A stretch of DNA of 64,000 nucleotides. Source: Aliitabrizicola sp041905595. GTDB lineage: Bacteria > Pseudomonadota > Alphaproteobacteria > Rhodobacterales > Rhodobacteraceae. The stretch is from the NCBI GenBank assembly GCA_041905595.1, contig JAYRKT010000013.1, forward strand, positions 1 to 64,000, given 5' to 3'. Of the stretch, positions 19,392 through 28,069 are shown in pieces; position 1 is the first letter of the stretch, and each line of letters begins with the position of its first letter. The position numbers and the translations under genes are program-made. The notes beneath the pieces are model-generated. The model had not been told where the DNA came from, made no database searches, and saw only the letters and a list, made by a program, of their open reading frames with translations.

Positions 19392-20801
19392 TCAAGCCTT
19401 TCTTGCCGCATAGGCGGCCAGCGCCCTGTCGCGACCGGCCTCCAGCCCCACAATCGGCTGCGGATAGGGCACCGCCGGATCGAGATGCCATGATCGCGGA
19501 ACGGCCTCGAAAAAGGACAACGCCTCAGGTCCGGGACGCGGCGACAGTTCCGCGATGAATCGGCGGCGGTACCCGCCGTCCGGATCGAACTTCTCGGCCT
19601 GCGTGGCAGGGTTGAAGATGCGGAAGTAAGGCGCGGCATCAGGCCCCGATCCTGCCGCCCATTGCCAGCCCATCGCATTCGAGGCCGGGTCCCAGTCCGT
19701 CAGGCAGTCGGCGAACCAGTCGAGCCCGACCTTCCAGTGGGTCATCAGATGCTTGGTCAGGTAGGAGGCGACGATCATCCGCCCGCGATTGTGCATGGTG
19801 CCGGTGACGAACATCTCGCGCATGGCGGCATCGACCAGCGGCTCGCCGGTCATGCCCCGCCGCCACGCCTCGGCCAGCGGGCTGTCACCCGCCCAGGGGA
19901 AGCTGTCCCAGTCCTCGCGCCAGTTGCGCGTCGCGATATGGGGGGTGTGGTAAAGCAGGTGCCAGGCGAAATCGCGCCAGACCAGTTCCCTGAGGAAATG
20001 CTCGGCCCCTGCCTTGCCCTCCTCCATCGCGCGCCAGCCCGCGTGCCAGATCGTCCGCACGCCTATCTCGCCGTAGGTCAGGTTCTCGGACAGGCGCGAG
20101 GTTGCGTCGCGCCCCGGATAGTCGCGCGCCTCGCTGTAATCCTGGATCGGGCCGCCCAGAAAGCGCCGCAGCCTTGCCGCTGCCGCGGCCTCGCCCACCG
20201 CCTGCCACGGCCGGACAATCGCCGCCCCCCGCCGCATCGCGGCCCCCATGCGCCAGTCAGCCAGCCGGTCGGACATGGGCCACGTCACGGGCGGCGACAG
20301 GCGCAAGGGCGCGGGTGCGGGGGGCGGAACCGGGCGCCCCCTAACGGCCTTCCAGAACGGAGTGTAGACCTTGAAGAACCCGCCCTGCCCCGTTTCGACC
20401 GTCCATGGCTCGAACAGGACAGCGCCGGGATGGCTGTCGGCGATCAGACCCCGCGCCTTCAGCGCCGATTTGACCGCCGTGTCGCGGGCGCGGCCCTCGG
20501 GATCATAGGCCCGGGTCCACATCGCCCCCGCCGCGCCGGTTTCGGCGATTAGCGACTCGAGCTCCGCAAGCGCCCGGCCGCGCCGCAGGATCAGGCGGCT
20601 GCCAATCCCCTCGAGACGCGCGCCAAAGGCTTCGATCGCCAGGCCCAGCCGCCATTTCGCCGCCGCACCGAGGGTCTCGGTTTCGGGGTCCAGAATAAAG
20701 ACAGGAAGCAGCGGACGCCCTGATGCGACCGCCGACGTCAGCATGGGGTTATCCGCAAGCCGAAGATCGCGGCGAAACCAGAGGATGAGCGGTTGGGTCA
20801 T
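19392..20801 (-). CDS. phrA: Deoxyribodipyrimidine photolyase (PhrA/PhrB class)
   Basis: A 469-residue FAD photolyase repairing cyclobutane pyrimidine dimers with blue light. The N-terminal alpha/beta antenna domain begins LILWFRRDLRLADNP; the FAD-binding C-terminal domain shows HNRGRMIVASYLTKHL, DWDPASNAMGWQW and the final SxPxY-type PQPIVG segment. ATG 20801 was chosen: upstream in-frame codons run through a strong sigma-E-like promoter whose expected transcription start is about 20 bases before this ATG. First gene of a probable phrA-cfa-trgA-trgB stress operon. Confidence 0.92.
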   Translation of the reverse strand: MTQPLILWFRRDLRLADNPMLTSAVASGRPLLPVFILDPETETLGAAAKWRLGLAIEAFGARLEGIGSRLILRRGRALAELESLIAETGAAGAMWTRAYDPEGRARDTAVKSALKARGLIADSHPGAVLFEPWTVETGQGGFFKVYTPFWKAVRGRPVPPPAPAPLRLSPPVTWPMSDRLADWRMGAAMRRGAAIVRPWQAVGEAAAAARLRRFLGGPIQDYSEARDYPGRDATSRLSENLTYGEIGVRTIWHAGWRAMEEGKAGAEHFLRELVWRDFAWHLLYHTPHIATRNWREDWDSFPWAGDSPLAEAWRRGMTGEPLVDAAMREMFVTGTMHNRGRMIVASYLTKHLMTHWKVGLDWFADCLTDWDPASNAMGWQWAAGSGPDAAPYFRIFNPATQAEKFDPDGGYRRRFIAELSPRPGPEALSFFEAVPRSWHLDPAVPYPQPIVGLEAGRDRALAAYAARKA

Positions 20802-20826
20802 GTCAGGCCGAGCCGGGGTATTGGTC

Positions 20827-20856
20827 CCTATACGCCGGACAAGGGCAAACGGATCA
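20827..20856 (-). promoter_or_regulatory. Candidate sigma-E (RpoE, singlet-oxygen) promoter for phrA-cfa-trgAB
   Basis: On the minus strand TGATCC (20851-20856) is followed by an 18-bp spacer and TATAGG (20827-20832). TGATCC with this spacing is the -35 element known for Rhodobacter sphaeroides RpoE promoters; the -10 fits only partly. The predicted start near 20820 gives a leader of about 19 bases to the phrA ATG. Confidence 0.55.
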
Positions 20857-20859
20857 GGA

Positions 20860-20928
20860 CTTCTTCCGTTTCCAAGTATCCTCGGGGGTGAATGGCCCGG
20901 CACGGGCCAGAGGGGGCAGACAGCCCCC
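20860..20928 (-). repeat. Intergenic hairpin repeat, copy 1
   Basis: Copy of a three-member repeat (others at 43591 and 51268). Plus strand: CTTCTTCCGTT, a core close to CAAATATCC (here CAAGTATCC), CGGGGG, then hairpins TGGCCC/GGGCCA (20893-20909) and GGGGGC/GCCCCC (20912-20928). Read on the minus strand the hairpins come first, 14 bases after the stop of the PLP-enzyme gene, and the core ends next to the phrA promoter. Confidence 0.7.
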
Positions 20929-20941
20929 CCCCTTCCTTGCC

Positions 20942-22171
20942 CTAGAGCACCTCGTCCAACGCGGCGATCAGGCGCGAGACGTCCTCGGCGCTGGTGTAAT
21001 GGACAAGGCTCATCCGCAGCACGCCCTTCTCGGTGTCCACGCCCATCGCCTCAAGCGGACGGACGGCATAGAAATGGCTGCCGCCGCAATTGACCCCACG
21101 TTTGCCAAGCTCGCCCGCCACCGGCTCCGCCGCCCGGTCCAGCGCAATGGCAACCGTCGGCGCGCGGTCTGCCGCATTGCGTGGCCCGATCAGGCGGAGG
21201 TCGTTGCGTCCGGCGAGGTAGTCGAGCAACGGCGCCACGATCTCGCTCTCACGCGCCCGCATCAGGTCATGCACGGCGCGGTTCCTCTCGGCCGGGTGCG
21301 CCGCCCCGGCGAAATGGCGGGCATGGAGCGCGTCGATATAGTCGGCGATCCCGGCCGAGGCCGCGATCTGGGCGTGATCGGGTCCCGCAGGGGTGAAGCG
21401 CTTGTAGAGGGTACCTGCGTTGAACCAGTGGCCCTGCGCCGGCAGTTCCTCGCCAAAGCTGCGGGTGATCGTCATGATGCCCAGATGCGGGCCATAGGTC
21501 TTGTAGGCCGAGAACAGGTAGACATCCGCCCCGAGCGCCGGAACGTCAGGCAGGCCATGCGGGGCATAGCTCACGCCATCGACCACCGTCCGGGCGCCCG
21601 CCGCCCGCGCCATCGCGCAGATCTCGGCCACCGGGTTGATCTCGGCCACCACGTTCGAGCAATGCGGGAAGCAGACCAGCCGAACCTTGCCGTCGCCCAG
21701 CAACCGGGACAGATCGGCGGGGTCGAGATGCCCGGTCTCGGGATCGACCTTCCATTCCCGGACCTCGATCCCCTCGTCCGCCAGACGCCGCCAGACTCCG
21801 GAATTGGCCTCGTGATCCTGGTTCGTCACGACGATTGCCGCGGTCTTTCCCCTCAGCCACAAACGCACCGCATTCGCCAGAACGAAAGTATTGGCGCTGG
21901 TCGAGGGGCCGAAGCTCAGCTCGTCTGGGGCGATCCCCATCATGGCCGACAGCCGCGCCCGGGCCTCATCCATCTCCTCCCCCGCCAGCTGCGAGACGGC
22001 GAAGGGCGCATAGGGCTGCACCTTGCGCTCGGTGTAGAAGCGGTGCAGCCGGTCCACGACCTGTCGGCAGGGATAGGAGCCGCCCGCATTCTCGAAAAAG
22101 GCCTGATCCTTGAGGCCCGGCACGGAAAAGGCGGGAAACTGGCTGCGCACGAAGTCGAGGTCAAAGGGCAT
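20942..22171 (-). CDS. Cysteine desulfurase-like aminotransferase class V protein
   Basis: A 409-residue fold-type I PLP enzyme of the cysteine-desulfurase-like subfamily. The Schiff-base lysine is in LFSAYKTYGPH, preceded by the PLP-phosphate and ring-binding regions (STSANTFVLANA, QDHEANSGVW, DGVSYAPHGLPD). It lacks an obvious SufS/IscS catalytic cysteine loop near the C-terminus, where RGVNCGGSHFYAVRPL is seen instead, so true desulfurase activity is uncertain. No Suf or Isc genes are nearby. It appears monocistronic; a hairpin repeat follows the stop. Confidence 0.85.
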   Translation of the reverse strand: MPFDLDFVRSQFPAFSVPGLKDQAFFENAGGSYPCRQVVDRLHRFYTERKVQPYAPFAVSQLAGEEMDEARARLSAMMGIAPDELSFGPSTSANTFVLANAVRLWLRGKTAAIVVTNQDHEANSGVWRRLADEGIEVREWKVDPETGHLDPADLSRLLGDGKVRLVCFPHCSNVVAEINPVAEICAMARAAGARTVVDGVSYAPHGLPDVPALGADVYLFSAYKTYGPHLGIMTITRSFGEELPAQGHWFNAGTLYKRFTPAGPDHAQIAASAGIADYIDALHARHFAGAAHPAERNRAVHDLMRARESEIVAPLLDYLAGRNDLRLIGPRNAADRAPTVAIALDRAAEPVAGELGKRGVNCGGSHFYAVRPLEAMGVDTEKGVLRMSLVHYTSAEDVSRLIAALDEVL

Positions 22172-22384
22172 CTTCAGGGGATTCCGTTGCTTGCGTCGCC
22201 GGGACGATCCGGTTGCCCCGTCCTATCACCCGGCACGGAGCCGCTCCAGCCGTTACCGCACCCTCATAATTTGATCAAATCTTCGGGACAACCATTGCGT
22301 CCTCAAGGGGACGTGGCATAGTCCGCCCGCAATTGCGCCTTCCCGCGAATGAGTCGCCGGCCGGCGCCCAGAGGAGAGGTAGCG

Positions 22385-23440
22385 ATGAAACATGTGAGCA
22401 TGCTCAAGGCCGGGCTCTGCGCCCTGGCGATCATGGCCCCGCTTGCGGCCCGTGCCGAAGATCCGGAGCTTCTGGTGCTGGACTGGGCCGGGTTCGGCCT
22501 GCCCGGCCTGATGGACGCCTACAAGGCGAAAAACGGCGACTTGCCGACCTATTCCTTCTACGGCGACGACGACGAAGCCTATCAGAAGGTCGCGTCGGGC
22601 TTCCGTGCCGATGTCGGCCACCCCTGCTCGCAGATGATCGCGAAATATCGCAACGCCGACCTGATCGAGCCGTGGGACGTCAGCAAGATCCCGGAATTCG
22701 CCAATGTGCATCCTGCGTTCCTGCAGTCGCCGATCTTCAAGGATGACAAGGGCGTGTGGTTCATCCCGACCGACTACGGCTTTACCGCGGTCGCCTACAA
22801 TACCGACAAGGTCCCGGCCGAGGACATCGCCTCGCTCGACGTGTTCCGCAACCCGGCCTATGCCGGGCGCATCTCGCTTCCCGACAACACCGACGACGTG
22901 TGGGCGCTGGCTCTGCTGGCCACAGGCGTGACCGACTGGACCAATATCACCGACGACCAGTTCACCGCCGCCGCCGACTGGCTGCGCGAAGTAAACCCGA
23001 ATGTCCGCGCCTACTGGAAGGACCCGTCGGAGCTGTCGCAGCTGATGGCGACGGGTGAAGTGCTGGTGGCCTGGTCCTGGAACGACAGCGTGACCATCCT
23101 GAAGAAGGAAGGCTTCCCTGTCGGCTTCCAGCGCGAGCCGAAGGAAGGCGTCTCGTCCTTCTTCTGCGGCTATGTCAACTTCAAGAACGGCCCGGGCAAG
23201 GAAGACAAGGCCTATGACTTCATCAACTCCTGGCTGACGCCCGCCAGCGCGCGGACGCTGCTGGACGAGATCGGCTATGCCCAGGCCGACGACGCGGCGC
23301 TGGCGACCATCCCGAATGACGAGCTGGTCGCCGCTGGCGTCAGCCCGATCAAGGGCACGGTCCTGTCGCAAACCCCGATCGACCCCGAGATGCGCAACCG
23401 CATGCTCGAGGAATTCGAACAGATCAAGGCCGGCTTCTGA
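22385..23440 (+). CDS. Periplasmic polyamine-type ABC solute-binding protein (paralogue 1)
   Basis: A 351-residue secreted binding protein of the PotD/PotF (extracellular solute-binding) family. A Sec signal peptide (about residues 1-24, ending ARA-ED) is followed by LVLDWAGFGLPGLMDAY, GHPCSQMI, PTDYGFTAVAYNTDKV and the C-terminal RNRMLEEFEQIKAGF. ATG 22385 follows AGGAGAGGTAGCG. No permease or ATPase gene is within reach, so it must serve transporter parts encoded elsewhere. It is followed by a close paralogue 240 bases downstream; an intrinsic terminator lies between, so each is probably its own transcript. Confidence 0.9.
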   Translation: MKHVSMLKAGLCALAIMAPLAARAEDPELLVLDWAGFGLPGLMDAYKAKNGDLPTYSFYGDDDEAYQKVASGFRADVGHPCSQMIAKYRNADLIEPWDVSKIPEFANVHPAFLQSPIFKDDKGVWFIPTDYGFTAVAYNTDKVPAEDIASLDVFRNPAYAGRISLPDNTDDVWALALLATGVTDWTNITDDQFTAAADWLREVNPNVRAYWKDPSELSQLMATGEVLVAWSWNDSVTILKKEGFPVGFQREPKEGVSSFFCGYVNFKNGPGKEDKAYDFINSWLTPASARTLLDEIGYAQADDAALATIPNDELVAAGVSPIKGTVLSQTPIDPEMRNRMLEEFEQIKAGF

Positions 23441-23462
23441 CGCCTGCAACCTGGACGAACCG

Positions 23463-23488
23463 CGCCCGGGCCTCTGGTCCGGGCGTTT
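23463..23488 (+). terminator. Intrinsic terminator after paralogue 1
   Basis: CGCCCGG (23463-23469) pairs with CCGGGCG (23479-23485) around a 9-base loop, followed by TTT. It begins 22 bases after the stop. Confidence 0.7.
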
Positions 23489-23680
23489 CAATTTCCGGGG
23501 ATCGACCGAACTGACCGTCCTCGCTTCCGCCTTGCGCGACTGCCCGTTTTTCCGCCGATTGCCATCGGGGAAAGCAGATTTGATCATAAGTTCTTCAAAA
23601 AGTGACTTGCCGGAAATCAAACTTCGCTCTTACCTCGATTGTTGAACGACAACAAAAACAGACCAACAACGGGAGTCACT

Positions 23681-24724
23681 ATGTTCAACAAGGGCCTTCT
23701 GGCTGCGGCGGCGCTGGCCGTTGCCACTCCGGCATTCGCCACGGATCCTGACCTTATCATCTTCGACTGGGCGGGATGGGAAGTTCCCGACCTGATTCCG
23801 GACTACTCGGCCAAGTACGGCACTACCCCGACCTATTCCTTCTTCGCCGATGACGACGAAGCCTTCCAGAAGATGTCTGCCGGCTTCAAGGCAGATGTCG
23901 GCCATCCCTGCTCGCAGATGATCGGCAAATACCGCGATGCCGGCCTGATCGAACCCTGGGATGTCAGCAAGATTCCCGAATTCGCCAACATCAATCCGCG
24001 CTTCCTGAATTCCAAGGTGTTCAAGGATGATGGCGGCGTCTGGTTCATCCCGACCGACTACGCCTATACCGCCATCGCCTACAACACAAAGGAAGTGCCC
24101 GAGGCCGATGTCGCCTCGCTTGAGGTCTTCACCAACCCGAAATATGCCGGGCGCATCTCGCTGCCCGACAATACCGACGACGTCTGGTCGCTGGCGCTTC
24201 TCGCGACTGGCGTGACCGACTGGACCAACGTCACTGATGAGCAGTTCAAGGCCGCCGCCGATTGGCTGCGCAAGGTTCATCCCAACGTCCGCGTCTACTG
24301 GAAAGACCCCTCGGAGCTGGCGCAGGTCGTCGCCTCCGGCGAGGTGCTGGTGGCCTGGTCGTGGAACGACTCGATCGCGCTCCTGCGCAGCGAGGGTTTC
24401 CCGGTCGGCTTCCAACGCCAGGCCCAGGAAGGCGCCGCCTCCTGGTTCTGCGGCCTCGTCAATTTCAAGGATGCGCCCGGCAGCGAAGAGAAGGCCTATG
24501 ATTTCGTCAACGCGCTGACCGCCAAACCTTCGGCCAAGGTGCTGCTGTCGAACTTCGGCTATTCCTCGACCAACGATACGGCGATGAACGAGATCCCGCA
24601 TGAAGAACTCGTCGCGGCCTCGGTCGACCCGATCTCGACCACCCTGCTGGCGCAGACCCCGCTCGACCAGAACCTGCGCAACCGGATGCTCGAGGAATTC
24701 GAGCAGATCAAGGCCGGCTTCTGA
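23681..24724 (+). CDS. Periplasmic polyamine-type ABC solute-binding protein (paralogue 2)
   Basis: A 347-residue paralogue of the protein encoded at 22385. The signal peptide is MFNKGLLAAAALAVATPAFA; shared blocks include GHPCSQMI, EPWDVSKIPEFAN, AGRISLPDNTDDVW and the identical ending EEFEQIKAGF. The differences in the N-terminal ligand lobe (DWAGWEVPDLIPDYSAKYG against DWAGFGLPGLMDAYKAKNG) may change ligand choice. ATG 23681 has GGGAG upstream; an ATG at 23639 is in frame but would place the signal peptide internally. It has its own terminator and again no transporter partners. Confidence 0.9.
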   Translation: MFNKGLLAAAALAVATPAFATDPDLIIFDWAGWEVPDLIPDYSAKYGTTPTYSFFADDDEAFQKMSAGFKADVGHPCSQMIGKYRDAGLIEPWDVSKIPEFANINPRFLNSKVFKDDGGVWFIPTDYAYTAIAYNTKEVPEADVASLEVFTNPKYAGRISLPDNTDDVWSLALLATGVTDWTNVTDEQFKAAADWLRKVHPNVRVYWKDPSELAQVVASGEVLVAWSWNDSIALLRSEGFPVGFQRQAQEGAASWFCGLVNFKDAPGSEEKAYDFVNALTAKPSAKVLLSNFGYSSTNDTAMNEIPHEELVAASVDPISTTLLAQTPLDQNLRNRMLEEFEQIKAGF

Positions 24725-24745
24725 TCCTTCCGGCACGGAACCGCA

Positions 24746-24780
24746 GCGGGCGCCCCTGACCGGGCGCCCGTTTGCTTTTG
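24746..24780 (+). terminator. Intrinsic terminator after paralogue 2
   Basis: CGGGCGCC (24747-24754) pairs with GGCGCCCG (24763-24770) around an 8-base loop and is followed by TTTGCTTTT. It separates the binding-protein gene from ssrA. Confidence 0.8.
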
Positions 24781-24789
24781 TCGCGCTTG

Positions 24790-25135
24790 CGGGCCCGCGA
24801 CGCTGCCCCTATATCTGGGATGTTCCGGCTTGCCGGGACTATGGCGATAAACGCACCCGTAATACGCGGATCGGACCCGGGGGCGGTACCCGGCGGCTCC
24901 ACCAGACATTCCCTCGTTGGGGGCGGATGGGGCCGAAACAGGATCGACGAACGTCCAAAGGGGCCAGCTTTCGCTCGGTGAGCTACCACCGTTATCGGTG
25001 CAAAAGTACAGTTGCCAACGACAACCGTGCTCCGGTCGCGCTGGCTGCGTAAGCAGTTCGCAAGACCAAAACTTAAGCCCTTGCGCTTAGCCGCGTAAGG
25101 CGGGGTTCGCAGGTACCTGGCAACAGAAACCTGCA
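24790..25135 (+). ncRNA. ssrA: tmRNA, circularly permuted two-piece alphaproteobacterial type
   Basis: The trans-translation RNA that rescues stalled ribosomes. The acceptor piece comes first and ends with encoded CCA (24902-24904); its T-arm is CCGGG/CCCGG (24877-24893). A 24-base spacer follows, then the coding piece starting GGGGCCGAAACAGGATCGACG at 24929. GGGGCCG pairs with CGGCTCC (24894-24900), with the usual G-U at position 3, rebuilding the acceptor stem across the two pieces. The tag frame at 25014-25052 encodes (A)ANDNRAPVALAA and a stop, ending in the ALAA degron read by ClpXP. A 3' pseudoknot-like GCAGGT/ACCTGC pair ends at 25134. Outer ends are approximate. The sspB adaptor gene is 3 kb downstream. 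Confidence 0.93.
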
Positions 25136-25151
25136 CTTTCCCCCTTGTCCG

Positions 25152-25829
25152 ATGCCAGCCCTGCGCCACTCTTGGCACATGTTGCGCGCGCTTGCCCTTT
25201 GCCTTTGTCTGCCGTCGCCCGCCCTTGCCTGCGACACGGCCCTTTTGCTGGCAATCGACATCTCGGGCTCCATCGACGCCGCCGAATACGATCTGCAGGT
25301 GCTGGGCCTGGCCGACGGGCTGGAGGACCCCGCCATCATAGATGCGCTAGTTAGCGGACAGGACGCGATCGCTGTGGTTCAATGGTCGGGTGTCGGGGCG
25401 CAGGCGCTGGTCCTGCCCTGGCAGCGGGTCTTCGATGCCGGAGACGCGGCCCGCCTCGCCGGCACCGCCCGCGGGCTGCCGCGCCGCTTTCGCGCGTCGG
25501 AAACAGCGGTTGGCCAAGCAATTGATTTTTCCGCCGGGCAATTTGCCGCTGTCCCGGACTGCCGACGCAAGGTCATCGATATCTCGGGCGACGGGCCGGA
25601 GAATGTGGGCTTCACCGTCGGGCAGGCCCGCCAAAGGGCAGAGGAACAGGGGATCGAGATCAACGCAATCGCGATCGAGGATATGGGCGTGTCCACTCCC
25701 ATCACCAGCTTTTACAAGCGTTGGGCAATCACCAAGGGCGGATTTGTTATTACGGCCAGAGGTTTGCGCGACTACCCTCGTGCGATGCGCGAGAAACTCC
25801 TGCGCGAGATCACCAAACCCGGTGCTTGA
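25152..25829 (+). CDS. DUF1194 secreted von Willebrand A-like protein
   Basis: A 225-residue protein. An N-terminal signal peptide (ALALCLCLPSPALA) precedes a von Willebrand factor A-like domain of the DUF1194 family with a MIDAS-type start, LLLAIDISGSIDAAEY, and a later RKVIDISGDGPEN. Such proteins are exported and bind a metal ion; the partner is unknown. The start may be ATG 25152 or ATG 25179, and neither has a good ribosome-binding site; the second gives a cleaner signal peptide. It lies just after ssrA and is not obviously coupled to the next gene. Confidence 0.82.
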   Translation: MPALRHSWHMLRALALCLCLPSPALACDTALLLAIDISGSIDAAEYDLQVLGLADGLEDPAIIDALVSGQDAIAVVQWSGVGAQALVLPWQRVFDAGDAARLAGTARGLPRRFRASETAVGQAIDFSAGQFAAVPDCRRKVIDISGDGPENVGFTVGQARQRAEEQGIEINAIAIEDMGVSTPITSFYKRWAITKGGFVITARGLRDYPRAMREKLLREITKPGA

Positions 25830-25933
25830 CGCCTGCCGCGCGCCGCCCGTAGGTTCCGGCCATGGGGTCGGCGATCGCCCCGTGAGGCATCGGCCGGAGA
25901 GTCGCATCCATTGTCGCTTTGCGAGGGATGCTC

Positions 25934-26734
25934 ATGCCCGACTACAACACCATTACTCCCGCCCAACTGGCACGTCTTGTCGGCACCCCCGACGCCCCTG
26001 CCCTGATTGACGTCCGCCTGCCCGAGGATGTGGCCGCCGATCCCTTTCTTGTTCCGGGCTCGCGCCTGCACCGCTTCGACCAGCCCGAAAGCCTCGCAGC
26101 CTCGCTGGCCGGACAGCGGGCCGTCATCGTGTGCCAACGCGGGCGCAAGCTGTCGCAGGGCATGGCCGCCCATCTGCGCCTGCACGGCATCCCGGCCGAG
26201 GTGCTGGAGGGCGGCACCGTCGCCTGGGCCGAGGCCGGACTGCCGCGCGTGCCACTCGACAGCTTCACCGTCGGCGGCCTCTGGGTCACGCGCCATCGCC
26301 CCAAGATCGACCGCATTGCCTGCCCCTGGCTGATCCGCCGCTTCGTCGATCCGGCGGCGCGATTCCTTTACGTCGCACCGGCCGAGGTTCCGGGCGTGGC
26401 CGAGCGCTTCGGCGCCACGCCCTTCGACATTCCCGATGTCCGCTGGTCGCATCGGGGCGACTTCTGCACCTTCGACACGATGGTGCAGGACTTCGGCCTG
26501 TCCACGCCCGCCCTCGACCGGCTGGCAACGGTCGTCCGCGCCGCCGATACCGATCGACACGACCTGGCACCACAGGCGGCGGGCCTTCTGGCGGTTTCGG
26601 TCGGATTGTCGCGCCTTTACCGCGACGACCTGGAACAGCTTCAGGCCGGGATGGGCCTGTATGACGCGCTGTATCGGTGGGCCCGCGACGGGTTCGAAGA
26701 GGGGCATGACTGGCCGGCGGGGCGCAGCGCATGA
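25934..26734 (+). CDS. chrB: Rhodanese-ChrB (C-terminal domain) fusion, chromate resistance
   Basis: A 266-residue two-domain protein. Residues 1-100 form a rhodanese-like domain (LIDVRLPEDV..., VIVCQRGRKLSQGMA with the active-site loop Cys). Residues 105-266 are a ChrB-type domain (LWVTRHRPKIDRIACPWLIRRFVDP). ChrB proteins are linked to chromate resistance, often as sensors or reductases beside ChrA. Here the N-terminal regulatory half of classic ChrB is replaced by a rhodanese. ATG 25934 follows GAGGGATG; upstream TTG/ATG codons are possible. The last codons overlap the chrA ATG, so the two are translated together. Confidence 0.85.
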   Translation: MPDYNTITPAQLARLVGTPDAPALIDVRLPEDVAADPFLVPGSRLHRFDQPESLAASLAGQRAVIVCQRGRKLSQGMAAHLRLHGIPAEVLEGGTVAWAEAGLPRVPLDSFTVGGLWVTRHRPKIDRIACPWLIRRFVDPAARFLYVAPAEVPGVAERFGATPFDIPDVRWSHRGDFCTFDTMVQDFGLSTPALDRLATVVRAADTDRHDLAPQAAGLLAVSVGLSRLYRDDLEQLQAGMGLYDALYRWARDGFEEGHDWPAGRSA

Positions 26735-27984
26735 CGGTGGCCCTTGGCGAGATGACGCGCGTCTTCGCGCGGATCGGCCTTCTGTCCTTCGGCGGGCCGG
26801 CGGCCCAGATCGCGCTGATGCACCGCGAACTGGTCGAGGAACGGAACTGGCTCGATGAGGAAGAGTACCTGCGTGCCCTGTCCTTCTGCATGCTGCTGCC
26901 GGGACCCGAGGCGATGCAGCTGGCGACCTATGCCGGCTGGAAGCTGCTCGGGACGAAGGGCGGGCTGATCGCCGGGCTCTTGTTCGTGATCCCGGGCGCG
27001 CTTGTGATCCTGGCGCTTGCCACCGCCTATGCGCTGTGGGGCACGGCGACGCAGGCGCAGGCGCTTTTGCTGGGCGTCAAGGCCGCTGTTCTGGGGATCG
27101 TGCTGCATGCCCTGCACCGGGTGGCCAAACGGGCGCTGCGGGGGCCGGGCGATGTCGCCGTCGCGGTGCTGGCCTTTGTTGCGCTGTTCCTGCTCAATGT
27201 GCCTTTTCCGCTGATCATCCTTGCGGCCGGTCTCTGGGGCTGGGTCGAGGCGCGGGGCAAGAATGCCGCGGCCGTCAGCGCACCGACCCCGCCGCTTGGG
27301 GCGACGGTTCGAACGGTGGCGCTGTGGCTCGCAATCTGGCTGCTGCCGCTGGCGGCGCTGGCGCTGGTTGGTCGGGGCATTCTCTTCGATCTTGGCCTCT
27401 ATTTCTCCAAGCTCGCGGTCGTGACGTTTGGAGGCGCCTATGCGGTGCTGGGCTGGATGACGCAAACCGTGGTGCAGGATTACGGCTGGATCACGCATGG
27501 GCAGATGATCGACGCCCTTGGCCTGGCCGAGACCACGCCGGGGCCGCTGATCCTTGTTACCGTGTTCGTCGGCTTCCTTGCGGCAACGGCACAGGGCGGG
27601 ATCGGGCTGGGCGTCGCGGGCTGGGCGGTAACCCTGTGGATGACCTTTGCCCCCTGCTTTCTGTGGATCTTCGCAGGCGCCCCCTGGCTGGATCATCTGA
27701 CCCGCCGCCCGGCGTTGAAGGGCGCGCTGGCCGCAATCACGGCGGCAGTGGTCGGAGTCATCGCCTCGATCTCGGTCTGGTTCGGGGTTCACGTGCTCTT
27801 TGCAACGGTCAGGGAAGCAGGGGTCGGGCCCCTCCATCTGCCGCTGCCCGACCCCGCCTCGCTTCGCCCCGAGGCGATGGTGCTCGGGCTGCTTGCCGGG
27901 GCGGCGATCCTGTGGCGCCATTGGCCGCTGCCCCTGGTGCTGATCCTGTCCGCAGGTTTGTCCTGGCTCTGGGCGCTGGCCTGA
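26731..27984 (+). CDS. chrA: Chromate transporter ChrA (CHR family)
   Basis: A 417-residue long-chain CHR-family protein with two homologous halves of about six membrane helices. The first half begins FARIGLLSFGGPAAQIALMHRELVEER, and the second has SKLAVVTFGGAYAVLGWM followed by GLAETTPGPLILV; these repeated FGG and PGP motifs mark the family. It would extrude chromate, or sulfate-like oxyanions, from the cytosol. The start codon overlaps the stop of the rhodanese-ChrB gene by four bases. No chromate-responsive regulator gene is next to it. Confidence 0.93.
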   Translation: MTVALGEMTRVFARIGLLSFGGPAAQIALMHRELVEERNWLDEEEYLRALSFCMLLPGPEAMQLATYAGWKLLGTKGGLIAGLLFVIPGALVILALATAYALWGTATQAQALLLGVKAAVLGIVLHALHRVAKRALRGPGDVAVAVLAFVALFLLNVPFPLIILAAGLWGWVEARGKNAAAVSAPTPPLGATVRTVALWLAIWLLPLAALALVGRGILFDLGLYFSKLAVVTFGGAYAVLGWMTQTVVQDYGWITHGQMIDALGLAETTPGPLILVTVFVGFLAATAQGGIGLGVAGWAVTLWMTFAPCFLWIFAGAPWLDHLTRRPALKGALAAITAAVVGVIASISVWFGVHVLFATVREAGVGPLHLPLPDPASLRPEAMVLGLLAGAAILWRHWPLPLVLILSAGLSWLWALA

Positions 27985-28069
27985 CGCCGGGACAGTTTCA
28001 GCCCGCTCCCCCTTCCCTTGAACCGCGAATCCCCTATGCTGGCGGCAGGAGCAAATCGGGAATTCGGGC

